Part shown: positions 7,939-16,827 of the stretch, one piece after another
Layout: every line of letters begins with the position of its first letter
How positions within the stretch are numbered: position 1 is the stretch's first letter
Origin: Bradyrhizobium sp. AZCC 1610
Lineage (GTDB): Bacteria; Pseudomonadota; Alphaproteobacteria; Rhizobiales; Xanthobacteraceae
DNA length: 64,000 bases
Reading direction: 5' to 3'
Assembly: GCF_036924515.1 (NCBI RefSeq)
Contig: NZ_JAZHRR010000001.1
Span: forward strand, 1,707,001-1,771,000
Notes under the pieces: generated by a model
Databases searched by the model: none
What the model was told of the DNA's origin: nothing
Seen by the model: the letters and a program-made list of their open reading frames with translations, nothing else
Program-made: the position numbers and the translations under genes

Positions 7939-9018
7939 ATGTCCCACGCGCCGCGCTTTCACCGTCTCGCCGTCAGCGACTTGCGCCGCGAAGCTGCCGA
8001 CGCGGTATCGATGACCTTTGCGATCCCGAAGGAGCTGGAAGACGACTACGGCTTTACGCCGGGACAGTATCTCACGCTGCGCACTACAATGGACGGCGAG
8101 GAAGTGCGCCGTTCCTATTCGATCTGTTCCGGTCCCGACGATGGCGAACTCCGCATCGCCGTGAAGAAGGTCGATGGCGGCGCGTTTTCGAACTGGGCTG
8201 CGGATGAGCTAAAGCCCGGCGACGAGCTCGACGTGATGACGCCGACCGGCCGTTTCGGCATCGCCCATGCGCCCAGCGTGGCGCGGATCTATGTCGGATT
8301 TGCCGCGGGAAGCGGTATCACGCCGATCCTGTCGATCGTCAAGGGCGTGTTGGTGCGCGAACCAGATAGCCGCTTCTTCCTGTTCTATGGCAACCGCACG
8401 ACATCGAACATGCTGTTCCTCGAAGAGCTGGAGGAACTGAAGGACCGCTTCATGCAGCAGCTTTCGCTCTTCCATGTCATTTCGGGCGAAGAGCAGGATA
8501 TTCCGATCCTGCACGGCCGGCTCGACGGCGAGAAAGTGCGCGTGCTGCTGCGCTCGCTGGTGCCGGCGGCAAGCGTCGATCACGTCTTCATCTGCGGCCC
8601 CATGGGCATGAGCGAGGACATCGAGGCGACCTGTCGCGCGATCGGCATTGCCGAGGATCGCATCCATGTCGAGCGTTTCGTCTCGGAGTTCGGCGGCAAG
8701 CCGCGCCCGAAGAAGGTCATCGAGGCGTCCGCGCCGCCAAAGGCGATGGCGTCCTTGATCATCGACGGCAAGCGCCGCGAGGTGCCGGTCGCTGAAGGAG
8801 AGGCCATCCTCGATGCCGCGTTGCGCGCCGGGATGGATCTGCCGTTCGCCTGCAAGGGCGGCATGTGCTCGACCTGCCGCGCCAAGCTGGTCGAGGGCGA
8901 CGCACAGATGGAAGTGAATTATTCGCTGGAGCCGTGGGAATTGAAGGCGGGATTCATCCTGACCTGCCAGGCGCGGCCATGTTCGGACAAGGTCGTGGTG
9001 GACTACGACCACGTTTAG
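7939..9018 (+). CDS. paaE: PaaE, NADPH-dependent reductase of the epoxidase
   Basis: A 359-residue electron-transfer subunit with an FAD domain (RRSYSICSG, residues about 52-60), an NAD(P) domain (YVGFAAGSGITPILSIVKG, then FICGPMGM), and a C-terminal plant-type [2Fe-2S] ferredoxin domain whose ligands are visible as CKGGMCSTC plus a fourth cysteine in LTCQARP. It passes electrons from NADPH to the diiron site of PaaA. The ATG at 7939 lies 2 bp after the paaD stop; the frame is open upstream into paaD but homology starts here. Confidence 0.95.
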   Translation: MSHAPRFHRLAVSDLRREAADAVSMTFAIPKELEDDYGFTPGQYLTLRTTMDGEEVRRSYSICSGPDDGELRIAVKKVDGGAFSNWAADELKPGDELDVMTPTGRFGIAHAPSVARIYVGFAAGSGITPILSIVKGVLVREPDSRFFLFYGNRTTSNMLFLEELEELKDRFMQQLSLFHVISGEEQDIPILHGRLDGEKVRVLLRSLVPAASVDHVFICGPMGMSEDIEATCRAIGIAEDRIHVERFVSEFGGKPRPKKVIEASAPPKAMASLIIDGKRREVPVAEGEAILDAALRAGMDLPFACKGGMCSTCRAKLVEGDAQMEVNYSLEPWELKAGFILTCQARPCSDKVVVDYDHV

Positions 9019-9080
9019 AAAATCGTGGGATCGTTGACACCTTAGGTCGCCGGTCCCAAGACTAACACACTACGTAACGA

Positions 9081-9098
9081 GGCCTGTTCAAACAGGCC
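9081..9098. other. Perfect hairpin between paaE and paaI
   Basis: GGCCTGTT-CA-AACAGGCC forms an 8-bp perfect stem with a 2-nt loop in the 135-bp spacer after paaE. There is no T tract after it, so it is not a clear intrinsic terminator. It may be an mRNA-stabilising hairpin or a regulator site (a perfect palindrome apart from the centre). Confidence 0.5.
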
Positions 9099-9153
9099 CG
9101 TGCACACAGGGAGAGAACGTCGTGGAACCGTCTCGCAGAGCGGGCTATCAGCT

Positions 9154-9606
9154 ATGAACGTCGCGCTTTCGCCGGATGAGATCGCCCGCGCCTGCGCGGA
9201 TGCGATGTGGAGGGAAGACGACGCCAGCAAGGGCCTCGGCATGAAGATTGTCGAAGTCAGGCCGGGACAGGCGACGCTGACGATGACGGTGCAGCCGCAC
9301 ATGGTCAACGGCCAGCGTATCGCCCATGGCGGCTTCATCTTCCTGCTGGCCGATTCCACCTTTGCCTTTGCCTGCAACTCCCGCAACGAGCGCGCCGTCG
9401 CTGCGCAATGCGACATCGCCTTCATCCGGCCGGGCAAGCTCGGCGACGTGCTGGTCGCGACCGCGCGCGAAATCTCGTGCAACGGCCGGTCCGGGATCTA
9501 CGACGTTCGCGTCACCGCAGGCGATGTCGTGATCGCCGAATTCCGCGGCCATTCCCGCACCATCGCCGGAACGTGGCTGCCGAGTGCGGATGCCGAGACC
9601 AAATGA
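9154..9606 (+). CDS. paaI: PaaI, hydroxyphenylacetyl-CoA thioesterase
   Basis: A 150-residue hotdog-fold thioesterase. The PaaI motif is clear: NGQRIAHGGFIFLLADSTFA (about residues 53-72), with the catalytic Asp in the following helix, then AAQCDIAFIRPGKLGD. PaaI hydrolyses dead-end ring-hydroxylated phenylacetyl-CoAs and frees CoA. The ATG at 9154 is preferred on homology; a GTG at 9100 in frame would add 18 unrelated residues. It is followed by paaK after 17 bp. Confidence 0.92.
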   Translation: MNVALSPDEIARACADAMWREDDASKGLGMKIVEVRPGQATLTMTVQPHMVNGQRIAHGGFIFLLADSTFAFACNSRNERAVAAQCDIAFIRPGKLGDVLVATAREISCNGRSGIYDVRVTAGDVVIAEFRGHSRTIAGTWLPSADAETK

Positions 9607-9623
9607 AGATTGAGGAGCGCGCC

Positions 9624-10955
9624 ATGTCCGCCACGAGCATGCAATCAAAGGCAACAGGTTACCACCCCGAACTGGATGAGGCCGAGCGCGCCTCGCGCGA
9701 CGAGATCATGGCGCTGCAGACGAAGCGTCTCGCGTGGTCGCTCAAGCATGCCTACGACAATGTTGAGCACCACAGGAAGGCATTTGATGCGGCCGGCGTG
9801 CATCCTTCCGATTTCAGGCAACTCCCCGATCTCGCCAAATTCCCGTTCACGGTGAAGACCGATCTGCGCGACAATTATCCCTTCAACATGTTCGCGGTAC
9901 CGCGCGAAAAACTGGTTCGTGTCCATGCGTCCTCGGGCACCACAGGCAAGCCGATCGTGGTCGGCTACACGCAAGGGGATATCGACATCTGGTCGGACGT
10001 GATGGCGCGCTCGATCCGTGCCGCCGGCGGTCGCACCGGCATGATCATTCACAACGCCTATGGCTACGGCCTGTTCACCGGCGGGCTTGGTGTGCATTAC
10101 GGCGCCGAAAAGCTCGGCTGCACGGTGGTGCCGGTCTCCGGCGGCATGACCGAGCGGCAGGTGCAACTGATCAACGATTTCAGGCCCGACATCATCACGG
10201 TGACGCCGAGCTACATGCTGGCGATATCGGACGAGTTCAAGCGACAGGGCCTCGATCCCCGAAAGTCGTCGTTGAAGTTCGGCATCTTCGGCGCCGAACC
10301 CTGGACCAACGCGATGCGCGCCGAAATCGAGCAGACCTTCGATATGGACGCGACCGACATTTACGGCCTGTCGGAAGTGATCGGTCCGGGCGTGGCGCAG
10401 GAATGCGTGGAGACCAAGGACGGCCTGCACATCTGGGAAGATCATTTCTATCCCGAGGTGATCGATCCCGAGACCGGCGCGGTGCTGCCCGACGGCGAGA
10501 AGGGCGAACTGGTCTTCACCTCGCTGACCAAGCAAGGCTTCCCGATCATCCGTTACCGTACCCGCGACCTGACGCGGCTGTTGCCGGGCACGGCGCGGCC
10601 GGGCATGCGGCGCATGGAAAAGATTACGGGGCGCTCCGACGACATGATCATCCTGCGCGGCGTCAACGTATTTCCGACCCAGATCGAGGAAGCGCTGCTG
10701 GCGACCGACTGGTGCGGCGGCCATTTCATCATCGAGCTGACGCGTGAGGGGCGGATGGACGAGATGACCGTGCTTGCCGAAGCCCGTCCCGAAAGCTGGG
10801 ACGGCAGCGGCTTGCACGCACATGCCGAAAAGGTCTCCGTCTTCATCAAGAACACCATCGGCATTACCGCGCGCATCAAGGCGGTGGCCCCGAACACACT
10901 CGAACGTTCGCTCGGCAAGGCGAAACGTGTTTACGACAAGCGGCCGAAAGGGTAA
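9624..10955 (+). CDS. paaK: PaaK, phenylacetate-CoA ligase
   Basis: The 443-residue AMP-forming ligase that makes phenylacetyl-CoA, the substrate of the PaaABCE epoxidase and the effector of PaaX. The adenylation motif is VHASSGTTGKPIVVGYT (about residues 95-110), followed by YGLSEVIGPGVAQEC, YRTRDLTRL and the hinge ITGRSDDMIILRGVNVFPTQ, all typical of PaaK rather than general acyl-CoA synthetases. GAGGAG lies 7 bp before the ATG at 9624; an in-frame ATG at 9603 overlaps paaI and lacks a ribosome site. Confidence 0.96.
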   Translation: MSATSMQSKATGYHPELDEAERASRDEIMALQTKRLAWSLKHAYDNVEHHRKAFDAAGVHPSDFRQLPDLAKFPFTVKTDLRDNYPFNMFAVPREKLVRVHASSGTTGKPIVVGYTQGDIDIWSDVMARSIRAAGGRTGMIIHNAYGYGLFTGGLGVHYGAEKLGCTVVPVSGGMTERQVQLINDFRPDIITVTPSYMLAISDEFKRQGLDPRKSSLKFGIFGAEPWTNAMRAEIEQTFDMDATDIYGLSEVIGPGVAQECVETKDGLHIWEDHFYPEVIDPETGAVLPDGEKGELVFTSLTKQGFPIIRYRTRDLTRLLPGTARPGMRRMEKITGRSDDMIILRGVNVFPTQIEEALLATDWCGGHFIIELTREGRMDEMTVLAEARPESWDGSGLHAHAEKVSVFIKNTIGITARIKAVAPNTLERSLGKAKRVYDKRPKG

Positions 10956-10992
10956 CTCCTGCTGCTCAGAATGAGAGAGCGGGAAGGCCTTG

Positions 10993-12018
10993 ATGCCGAT
11001 TGCCCAAAAGCCAGATGTCCAGTCCATCACGGTCCAGGCCCGGTGCGTCCGACTGCTTTCGAAAGCCGCCGATGCGGTGTCGCTGGCACCCGCCATCGAG
11101 ACGCACGCGTTGTCTCGCGGCGAAAACGATCTGCTGATCGAGATCAAGGCCGCGGCTGTCAATCCGTCGGACGTGAAGGCTGCGACCGGGTTGATGCCTT
11201 ACGCCGTATTCCCGCGCACGCCGGGCCGCGACTATGCGGGTGTCGTGATCGACGGGCCAACGGGCTTGATCGGACGCGAGGTGTTCGGCTCGTCCGGCGA
11301 TCTCGGCATTCGCCGTGACGGCACCCACGCCACGCATCTCGTGATCGAGGCGGAAGCGGTAGTCGAGAAGCCGAAGTGTATTTCCTGGGAAGAGGCGGCC
11401 GGCATCGGCGTGCCCTTCGTCACCGCGATGGAAGGCCTGCGCCGCGCCGGCATTCCCAGGGACGGCGAGGTCGTGCTGGTGATGGGCGTCAACGGCAAGG
11501 TCGGGCAGGCGGCGACACAGATCGCGACCTGGTACGGCGCGCGGGTGATCGGCGTCGTTCGCAAGAGCGAGCCCTATGAAGGCCATTCCAATTCGCAAGT
11601 CGAGGTCATCGACGCCTCCGCGACCGACGTCGCTTCGCGTGTGCGCGAACTCACCAGCGGCAAGGGCGCCGATATCGTGGTCAACACGGTCGGCGATCCC
11701 TATTTCCAGGCCGCGCATCAGTCACTCGCCTTGCGCGGGCGACAGATCCTGATCGCTGCGATCGACCGCATCGTGCAGTTCAACATCCTGGAATTCTATC
11801 GTGGCCAGCACACTTACGTCGGCATCGATACGCTCGGCCTGTCGTCGGTCGCGACCGGCGCGGTGCTGAGGGAACTCGGCCCCGGCTTCGCCGGCGGGCA
11901 TCTCAAGCCGTTTCCGATCAAGCCGAACGCGATCTATCTGCTGGAGCAGGCCAAGGCTGCTTTCATTGCGGTGGCCGGTTCGTCACGCGATCGCGTCATC
12001 CTGCGGCCTGCGGGGTAG
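10993..12018 (+). CDS. Zinc-type alcohol dehydrogenase / quinone oxidoreductase family
   Basis: A 341-residue medium-chain dehydrogenase. The GroES-like N-terminal domain contains LLIEIKAAAVNPSDVKAATG and TPGRDYAGVV. The Rossmann fold contains VLVMGVNGKVGQAATQIATW. The catalytic-zinc cysteine of true alcohol dehydrogenases is absent, so it is probably an NAD(P)H-dependent quinone or enoyl reductase. It starts 37 bp after paaK with GGGAAGG before the ATG (a TTG just before is in frame), so it may be co-transcribed with the paa genes. The substrate is unknown. Confidence 0.82.
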   Translation: MPIAQKPDVQSITVQARCVRLLSKAADAVSLAPAIETHALSRGENDLLIEIKAAAVNPSDVKAATGLMPYAVFPRTPGRDYAGVVIDGPTGLIGREVFGSSGDLGIRRDGTHATHLVIEAEAVVEKPKCISWEEAAGIGVPFVTAMEGLRRAGIPRDGEVVLVMGVNGKVGQAATQIATWYGARVIGVVRKSEPYEGHSNSQVEVIDASATDVASRVRELTSGKGADIVVNTVGDPYFQAAHQSLALRGRQILIAAIDRIVQFNILEFYRGQHTYVGIDTLGLSSVATGAVLRELGPGFAGGHLKPFPIKPNAIYLLEQAKAAFIAVAGSSRDRVILRPAG

Positions 12019-12232
12019 GCTGGCCGCACGCCGTCCCTCCATTGTTGCGTGGAAAACAAATCTCTCTCATTCTTCAACAACAATGCTTTTGTTCCTTCGT
12101 TGCCTGATGGAACGAGAGATTCATTCTCTGCATCGGCAGGCCGTGGACGCGCCGATGCTTCCAACGTATTAGCAGCACTTCCTATTTGAGCGGCGGCGGC
12201 CGGGTGGCGTTGCAAGGGAACAGGGAAGAACC

Positions 12233-13291
12233 GTGCTGGACAGTGGCAATATTGTCGTCATGGGCGGACTGCTGATCGGTCTCGTCTACGGCTCGGTCGG
12301 ATTGCTCAGTGGGTTTTGCCTGCTCAGCGGTCTTCGCGGTTTCTGGGCGGAAGGCGATGGCCGGCTGGTCCGCACCTACGCGTTGGCGATCGGCGTGGCC
12401 GTTGCCGGTACGCAATTGCTGGCGGCGGCAGGCCTCGCCGATATCGGCAAATCGATCTACCTGCAGCCTTCTTTCTCCGCGCCGGTGATGTTCTTCGGTG
12501 GCCTCTTGTTCGGCTACGGCATGGTGCTCTCGAACGGCTGCGGCTCGCGTGCGCTGGTATTACTTGGACGCGGTAATCTCCGTTCTTTCGTGGTGGTCGT
12601 CGTGCTGGCGATCTTCGCACAGATGACGCTGAAAGGCCTGATCGCGCCGGCGCGTATCGCGATGGTAGGCGCATCGCAGACCACGGCCACCGCGAACTCG
12701 GTGCCGGCGCTGTTTGCGGCCGCAGGCTTGAGCGCAACGTCCGCGCGCATGCTGGCCGCCTCGATCATCTCGGCGGCGCTGATCATCTTCGCCTTTGCCC
12801 ATCCGGCGTTCCGGCGCTCGCCGGGCCAGATCGCCGCGGGTCTCGCGGTCGGCCTGCTGGTGGCGGTGGGCTGGTTCGTCACCGGCTATCTCGGCGCCGA
12901 CGATTTCAATCCGACGCCGGTCACCTCGCTCACCTTCATCGCGCCGATCGCGGACGCGCTGCAATATGTCATGCTGTCGACGGGATCGACGCTGAATTTC
13001 GGCATCGTCACCGTGTTCGGCGTGTTCGCCGGCAGCCTTGCGACCGCGCTATTGACCGGCCGCTTTCAGCTCGAGGGCTTTCAATCGCCGCGCCACATGC
13101 TGCGCTCCGGCGGCGGCGCGGCGCTGATGGGCGCCGGTGGCGTGATGGCCTTTGGCTGCTCGATCGGGCAGGGCCTGACGGGATTCTCCACGCTGGCGCT
13201 GGCGTCGCTGATCGCATTCGCCGGCATTCTCGTCGGCACCGCCGCCGGCCTCCGCGGCGCACTGCGCGTCCGCCCGCTGGCGGCGGCCTAA
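12233..13291 (+). CDS. YeeE/YedE family sulfur-compound transporter
   Basis: A 352-residue inner-membrane protein with about nine hydrophobic segments. The internal repeat characteristic of YeeE/YedE (TsuA, thiosulfate importer) is visible by its cysteine loops: GLLSGFCLLSG (about 23-33), VLSNGCGSRALV (about 98-109) and AFGCSIGQGLTG (about 307-318). Those cysteines relay thiosulfate in characterised members. It starts with GTG behind AGGGAAGA. The preceding 214-bp spacer holds no gene. Its end overlaps the convergent hydrolase-OsmC gene by 4 bp. The nearby sulfite-oxidase-like and OsmC genes hint at sulfur or thiol chemistry. Confidence 0.88.
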   Translation: MLDSGNIVVMGGLLIGLVYGSVGLLSGFCLLSGLRGFWAEGDGRLVRTYALAIGVAVAGTQLLAAAGLADIGKSIYLQPSFSAPVMFFGGLLFGYGMVLSNGCGSRALVLLGRGNLRSFVVVVVLAIFAQMTLKGLIAPARIAMVGASQTTATANSVPALFAAAGLSATSARMLAASIISAALIIFAFAHPAFRRSPGQIAAGLAVGLLVAVGWFVTGYLGADDFNPTPVTSLTFIAPIADALQYVMLSTGSTLNFGIVTVFGVFAGSLATALLTGRFQLEGFQSPRHMLRSGGGAALMGAGGVMAFGCSIGQGLTGFSTLALASLIAFAGILVGTAAGLRGALRVRPLAAA

Positions 13292-14511
13292 TCCGCCGCC
13301 TTCGTCACGATCCGGATTTCCGAGGTGAGTGTCCGGTGCACCGGGCACTTGTCGGCGATCTCCATCATCCGCTGGCGCTGATCGGCGTCGAGAGCGCCCT
13401 CGATCGAGATCACGCGGTCGATCTGATCCAGCATGCCCTCCCGCGTTTCGCATTCGGCGCAATCTTCCGCGTGAATCTTGCTGTGCTTCAGCGTCACGGT
13501 AATACGCTCGACGGGCAGCGATTTGCGGTCGGCATACATCCGCATCGTCATCGACGTGCAGGCGCCAAGGCCTGCAAGCAGGAAATCATACGGCCCGGGT
13601 CCGCTATCCTGACCGCCGACGGCAACGGGTTCATCGGCCACGATTTCATGCGGACCCGTGGTGACGATCTGCTGGAACTTGCTGTTGCGGGTTTCGCGCA
13701 CCACGACGTGGCGCGGTGCCTCGCTCGCGGCAGCGGCGGGCTGCGCTGTGGCAGGCTCGATATAACGTTCAGCCCAGGCGGCGATGACGCCGGCGACATA
13801 GGCAGCGTCGCGCTTGCCGGATAGCAGATGATCCGAGCCCGCCAGTGACACGAAGCTCTTGGGATGCCTGGCCGCAACGAAAATGTTCGTGGCATTGTCG
13901 ATCCCGACCGTGTCGTCGGTCGGCGCATGCATGATCAACAGCGCCTTGTGCAGCTTTGCGACGTGCGACATCAGGCTGTGTTCGGCGATATCGTCGAGGA
14001 ATTCGCGCTTGATATGAAATGGCCGCCCGGCGAGTTGAACCTCCACCTCACCATGCTTGCGGATGTCCTCGATACGATCCTTGAACAGATGGGTGACATG
14101 GACGGGATCGGAGGGCGCCGCGATGGTCACCACCGCCTTGGCATCCGGAATCTGCCCGGCGGCGGCGAGGATCGCCGCGCCGCCGAGGCTGTGCCCGATC
14201 AGAATCGCGGGCGCCCCGCGGGTTTCGCGCAAATGATCGGCAGCGCGGACGAGATCGGCGACGTTGGAGGAAAAGGTCGAGTTTGCAAATTCGCCCTCGC
14301 TGGAGCCGAGCCCGGTAAAGTCGAAACGCAATACCGCAATCCCTTTGGCGGCCAGTGCGGTCGCGATACGCTTCGCCGCCAGTACATCCTTGCCGCAGGT
14401 GAAACAATGCGCAAACAGCGCGTAGGCCTGCACCGGTCCATCCGGCGTGTCCAGCGCGGCGGCAAGCTGATGGCCGCCTTCGCCGGTGAATTGGAATCGT
14501 TCAGTCGGCAC
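13288..14511 (-). CDS. Bifunctional alpha/beta hydrolase-OsmC family protein
   Basis: A 407-residue fusion. Residues about 1-255 are an alpha/beta hydrolase with nucleophile elbow GHSLGG and a C-terminal HLL-type histidine (GSDHLLSGKRD). Residues about 270-407 are an OsmC domain with both peroxidatic cysteines (LGACTSMTMRMYA and DKCPVHRTL). OsmC proteins reduce organic hydroperoxides; the role of the fused hydrolase is unknown, perhaps releasing acyl or ester substrates. The fusion is widespread, so it is not an artefact. The start is GTG at 14511 with GGGGAGA before it; the ATGs are internal. Confidence 0.9.
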   Translation of the reverse strand: MPTERFQFTGEGGHQLAAALDTPDGPVQAYALFAHCFTCGKDVLAAKRIATALAAKGIAVLRFDFTGLGSSEGEFANSTFSSNVADLVRAADHLRETRGAPAILIGHSLGGAAILAAAGQIPDAKAVVTIAAPSDPVHVTHLFKDRIEDIRKHGEVEVQLAGRPFHIKREFLDDIAEHSLMSHVAKLHKALLIMHAPTDDTVGIDNATNIFVAARHPKSFVSLAGSDHLLSGKRDAAYVAGVIAAWAERYIEPATAQPAAAASEAPRHVVVRETRNSKFQQIVTTGPHEIVADEPVAVGGQDSGPGPYDFLLAGLGACTSMTMRMYADRKSLPVERITVTLKHSKIHAEDCAECETREGMLDQIDRVISIEGALDADQRQRMMEIADKCPVHRTLTSEIRIVTKAAD

Positions 14512-14540
14512 GAGCGCTCTCCCCAGTCAATGTTGCGGCT

Positions 14541-15206
14541 CTAGTCGCCGGAATATCTCTGCTCTTGCCACGGGTCACCGCGATTGTGGTAACCGCGCAC
14601 TTCCCAATAGCCTGGTTTATCCTCTGTCAGAAATTCGATGCTCTGCAGCCATTTCGCGCTTTTCCAGAAATAGAGATGCGGCACCACCAGCCGCACCGGG
14701 CCGCCATGCTCCTGTTCAAGCGGCGCGCCCGACCAACTATGGACGAGGATTGCATCCTCGACGGCGAAATCCTCCAGCGCCAGATTGGTGGTGTAGCCGT
14801 CATGGGAATGCAGCACCACGAACCGCGCCTCCTCGCGCGGCCGGCAGGCATCGAGCAGATCCCGGGTCGCAAGTCCCTCCCACTGGTTGTCGTAACGCGA
14901 CCAGGTCGTGACGCAGTGAATGTCGGATACGAACTTGCTCTGCGGCTGCGCGGAAAACCGGGCGAAGTCCCAGAACAGCGGCGTTTCGACCGCGCCGTAA
15001 ACATCGAGCCGCCAGCGCTCGCGCGCAATGTTCGGCGTCAGTCCGAGATCGAGCGTCGGCCAATCCTTCGTGAGATGCTGGCCCGGCGGCAGGCGTGCTT
15101 CCTCGGGCCGCAAGACCTTGCCGGTGAGGAATTTCCCCTCGCGCGCCCAGCGTTCCTTGCTGCGCGTCAGCTTGCTCTCCGGCGGCGGCTCGTGGTCATT
15201 GGTCAT
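14541..15206 (-). CDS. Sulfite oxidase-like molybdopterin oxidoreductase
   Basis: A 221-residue protein made essentially of the molybdopterin-binding domain of the sulfite oxidase family. The molybdenum-ligating cysteine lies in DIHCVTTWSRYDNQWEG (about residues 96-112), and GGPVRLVVPHLYFWKSAKW is the conserved cofactor-pocket segment. There is no Tat signal or heme domain, so it is likely cytosolic, unlike periplasmic MsrP (YedY). The substrate is unknown. It ends 29 bp before the hydrolase-OsmC gene on the same strand, so both are probably one transcript. Confidence 0.87.
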   Translation of the reverse strand: MTNDHEPPPESKLTRSKERWAREGKFLTGKVLRPEEARLPPGQHLTKDWPTLDLGLTPNIARERWRLDVYGAVETPLFWDFARFSAQPQSKFVSDIHCVTTWSRYDNQWEGLATRDLLDACRPREEARFVVLHSHDGYTTNLALEDFAVEDAILVHSWSGAPLEQEHGGPVRLVVPHLYFWKSAKWLQSIEFLTEDKPGYWEVRGYHNRGDPWQEQRYSGD

Positions 15207-15298
15207 GTCGATCGCGACCTTGTTGCCGGCAGTATAGCGACACAGACATGAACTGCCAGCGCCGAAAACTCTTATCCTTCATCCTGAGGAGCTCACAT

Positions 15299-16720
15299 CT
15301 ATTTCGGCGCCCGCGGATCGATCGGTGTCGTGCCGCGCAAGCCCAGAATATCCTCAAGCGCCTTGGCCCCTGCCAGCAACTGCGCCTCGCCGCGCGGCGG
15401 CGCCACCACCTGCAGCCCGACCGGCAGGCCGGAGGCGGTAAAGCCGCAGGGCAGTGAAAGCGCGGGACAACACACCAGCGTGATCGCGTAGACGATGCCG
15501 AGCCATTCGACGTAATTGTCGAACTTCTTTCCCGTGCATTCGGCGACGTAGCGGTTCTCGATCGGGAACGGCGGCACGATGGTGGCGGGGCAGAGCAACA
15601 GATCGTATTTGTCGAAAAATTCCAGCGTGCGCGCGGTCATGGCGACGCGTTGTGCTTCGGCGCGTTCGAGCTGCTCGACCGTCAGCTTGAGGCCTTCCTC
15701 GATGTTCCAGATCACCTCGGGCTTGAGCAGGTCGCGCTTTGAGCGCAGCAGCGCCGCCTTGGAAAGCGCAAAGTCGAACGCGCGCAGCACGTGGAAGCAT
15801 TCATGGGCCTCGCGCAGGTCGGGATGGGCTTCCTCGACGATGGCACCCAGCTCCGCAAAGCGCTGCGCCGCCTTGCGGGTGACAGCCGCGACTTCAGGAT
15901 CGACCGGCGTGATGCCGAGATCAGGCGAATAGGCGATGCGCTTCGGCTTGCTGCCGGAGCGGGCGGCGGAAAGAAACGAATTCGGCAGCACCGGCAGCGA
16001 CAGCGGATCGGCGGGATGCTCGCCGCTCATGGCATCGAGCAGCAGGGCCAGGTCTTCCACGTTGCGCGCCATCGGACCCTGGACGCCGAGATTGCGATCG
16101 ACCGCCGCGGCTACCGTATGCGCGACGCGGCCGATGCTCGGCCTCAATCCGACGACGCCGCAGAAGCTCGCGGGGTTGCGTAAGCTACCGCCCATGTCGG
16201 AGCCGTGCGCCAGCCATGCGGTGCCGGTGGCAAGCGCCACCGCCGCGCCACCTGACGAGCCGGCGGCAGAGCGGGACGTATCCCAGGGATTGCGCGTCGG
16301 GCCGAACACTTCGTTGAAAGTGTTGGCGCCGGCGCCGAACTCCGGCGTATTCGACTTGGCGTAGATCACGCCGCCATTGTTTTCGAGATGCTCGACCAGG
16401 ATATCCGACTTCGTGGGAATCGTGTCCTTGTAGATCGGCGAGCCCTGCGTGGTCAGGACGCCGGCGACATTGGCCAGGTCCTTGATCGGGATCGGAAGCC
16501 CCGCGAGCAGCCCGCGCTCGCTGGCCGGCTTCTTCATCAGCGCGGTGGCGTGCTTGCGGGCGCGGTCGAAGCACAGCGTCGGCAGCGCGTTGACCTTGCC
16601 ATCGACCTCGGCGATGCGTTTTTCCAGCACGTCGAGCAGGTCGAGCGGGGTAACTTCACCCGATTTCAGCTTGCCGACGATGGCACACGCCGTCTCACGC
16701 ACCAGCCCCTGATCAGCCAC
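15299..16720 (-). CDS. Amidase (amidase signature family)
   Basis: A 473-residue amidase signature enzyme. The Ser-cisSer-Lys triad is seen: Lys in LPIPIKDLANV (about residue 79), and the Gly/Ser-rich core SAAGSSGGAAVALATGTAWL followed by GSDMGGSLRNPA, holding the cis-Ser and the nucleophile Ser. Family members hydrolyse small amides, aryl amides or, as GatA, Glu-tRNA. The lack of gatB and gatC next to it argues against GatA. It is divergent from the formamidase-like gene at 16828. Confidence 0.9.
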   Translation of the reverse strand: MADQGLVRETACAIVGKLKSGEVTPLDLLDVLEKRIAEVDGKVNALPTLCFDRARKHATALMKKPASERGLLAGLPIPIKDLANVAGVLTTQGSPIYKDTIPTKSDILVEHLENNGGVIYAKSNTPEFGAGANTFNEVFGPTRNPWDTSRSAAGSSGGAAVALATGTAWLAHGSDMGGSLRNPASFCGVVGLRPSIGRVAHTVAAAVDRNLGVQGPMARNVEDLALLLDAMSGEHPADPLSLPVLPNSFLSAARSGSKPKRIAYSPDLGITPVDPEVAAVTRKAAQRFAELGAIVEEAHPDLREAHECFHVLRAFDFALSKAALLRSKRDLLKPEVIWNIEEGLKLTVEQLERAEAQRVAMTARTLEFFDKYDLLLCPATIVPPFPIENRYVAECTGKKFDNYVEWLGIVYAITLVCCPALSLPCGFTASGLPVGLQVVAPPRGEAQLLAGAKALEDILGLRGTTPIDPRAPK

Positions 16721-16827
16721 TTCGCTATCTCCCGCTCGTTTTGCGTTTGTTGGTCGCAGATGGTGCTGTAGAACATTTTACGGCAAAGTGGAAACGCACC
16801 AGAGTTGTGGCCGACCGGAGATATTGC

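Noticed and set aside
9081..9098. Intrinsic terminator after paaE
   Set aside because: The stem is good but no T run follows, and paaI and paaK continue the operon on the same strand.
9100..9156. Earlier GTG start for paaI at 9100
   Set aside because: The added 18 residues are Arg/Gly-rich and unlike the PaaI N-terminus, and the GTG partly overlaps the hairpin at 9081-9098.
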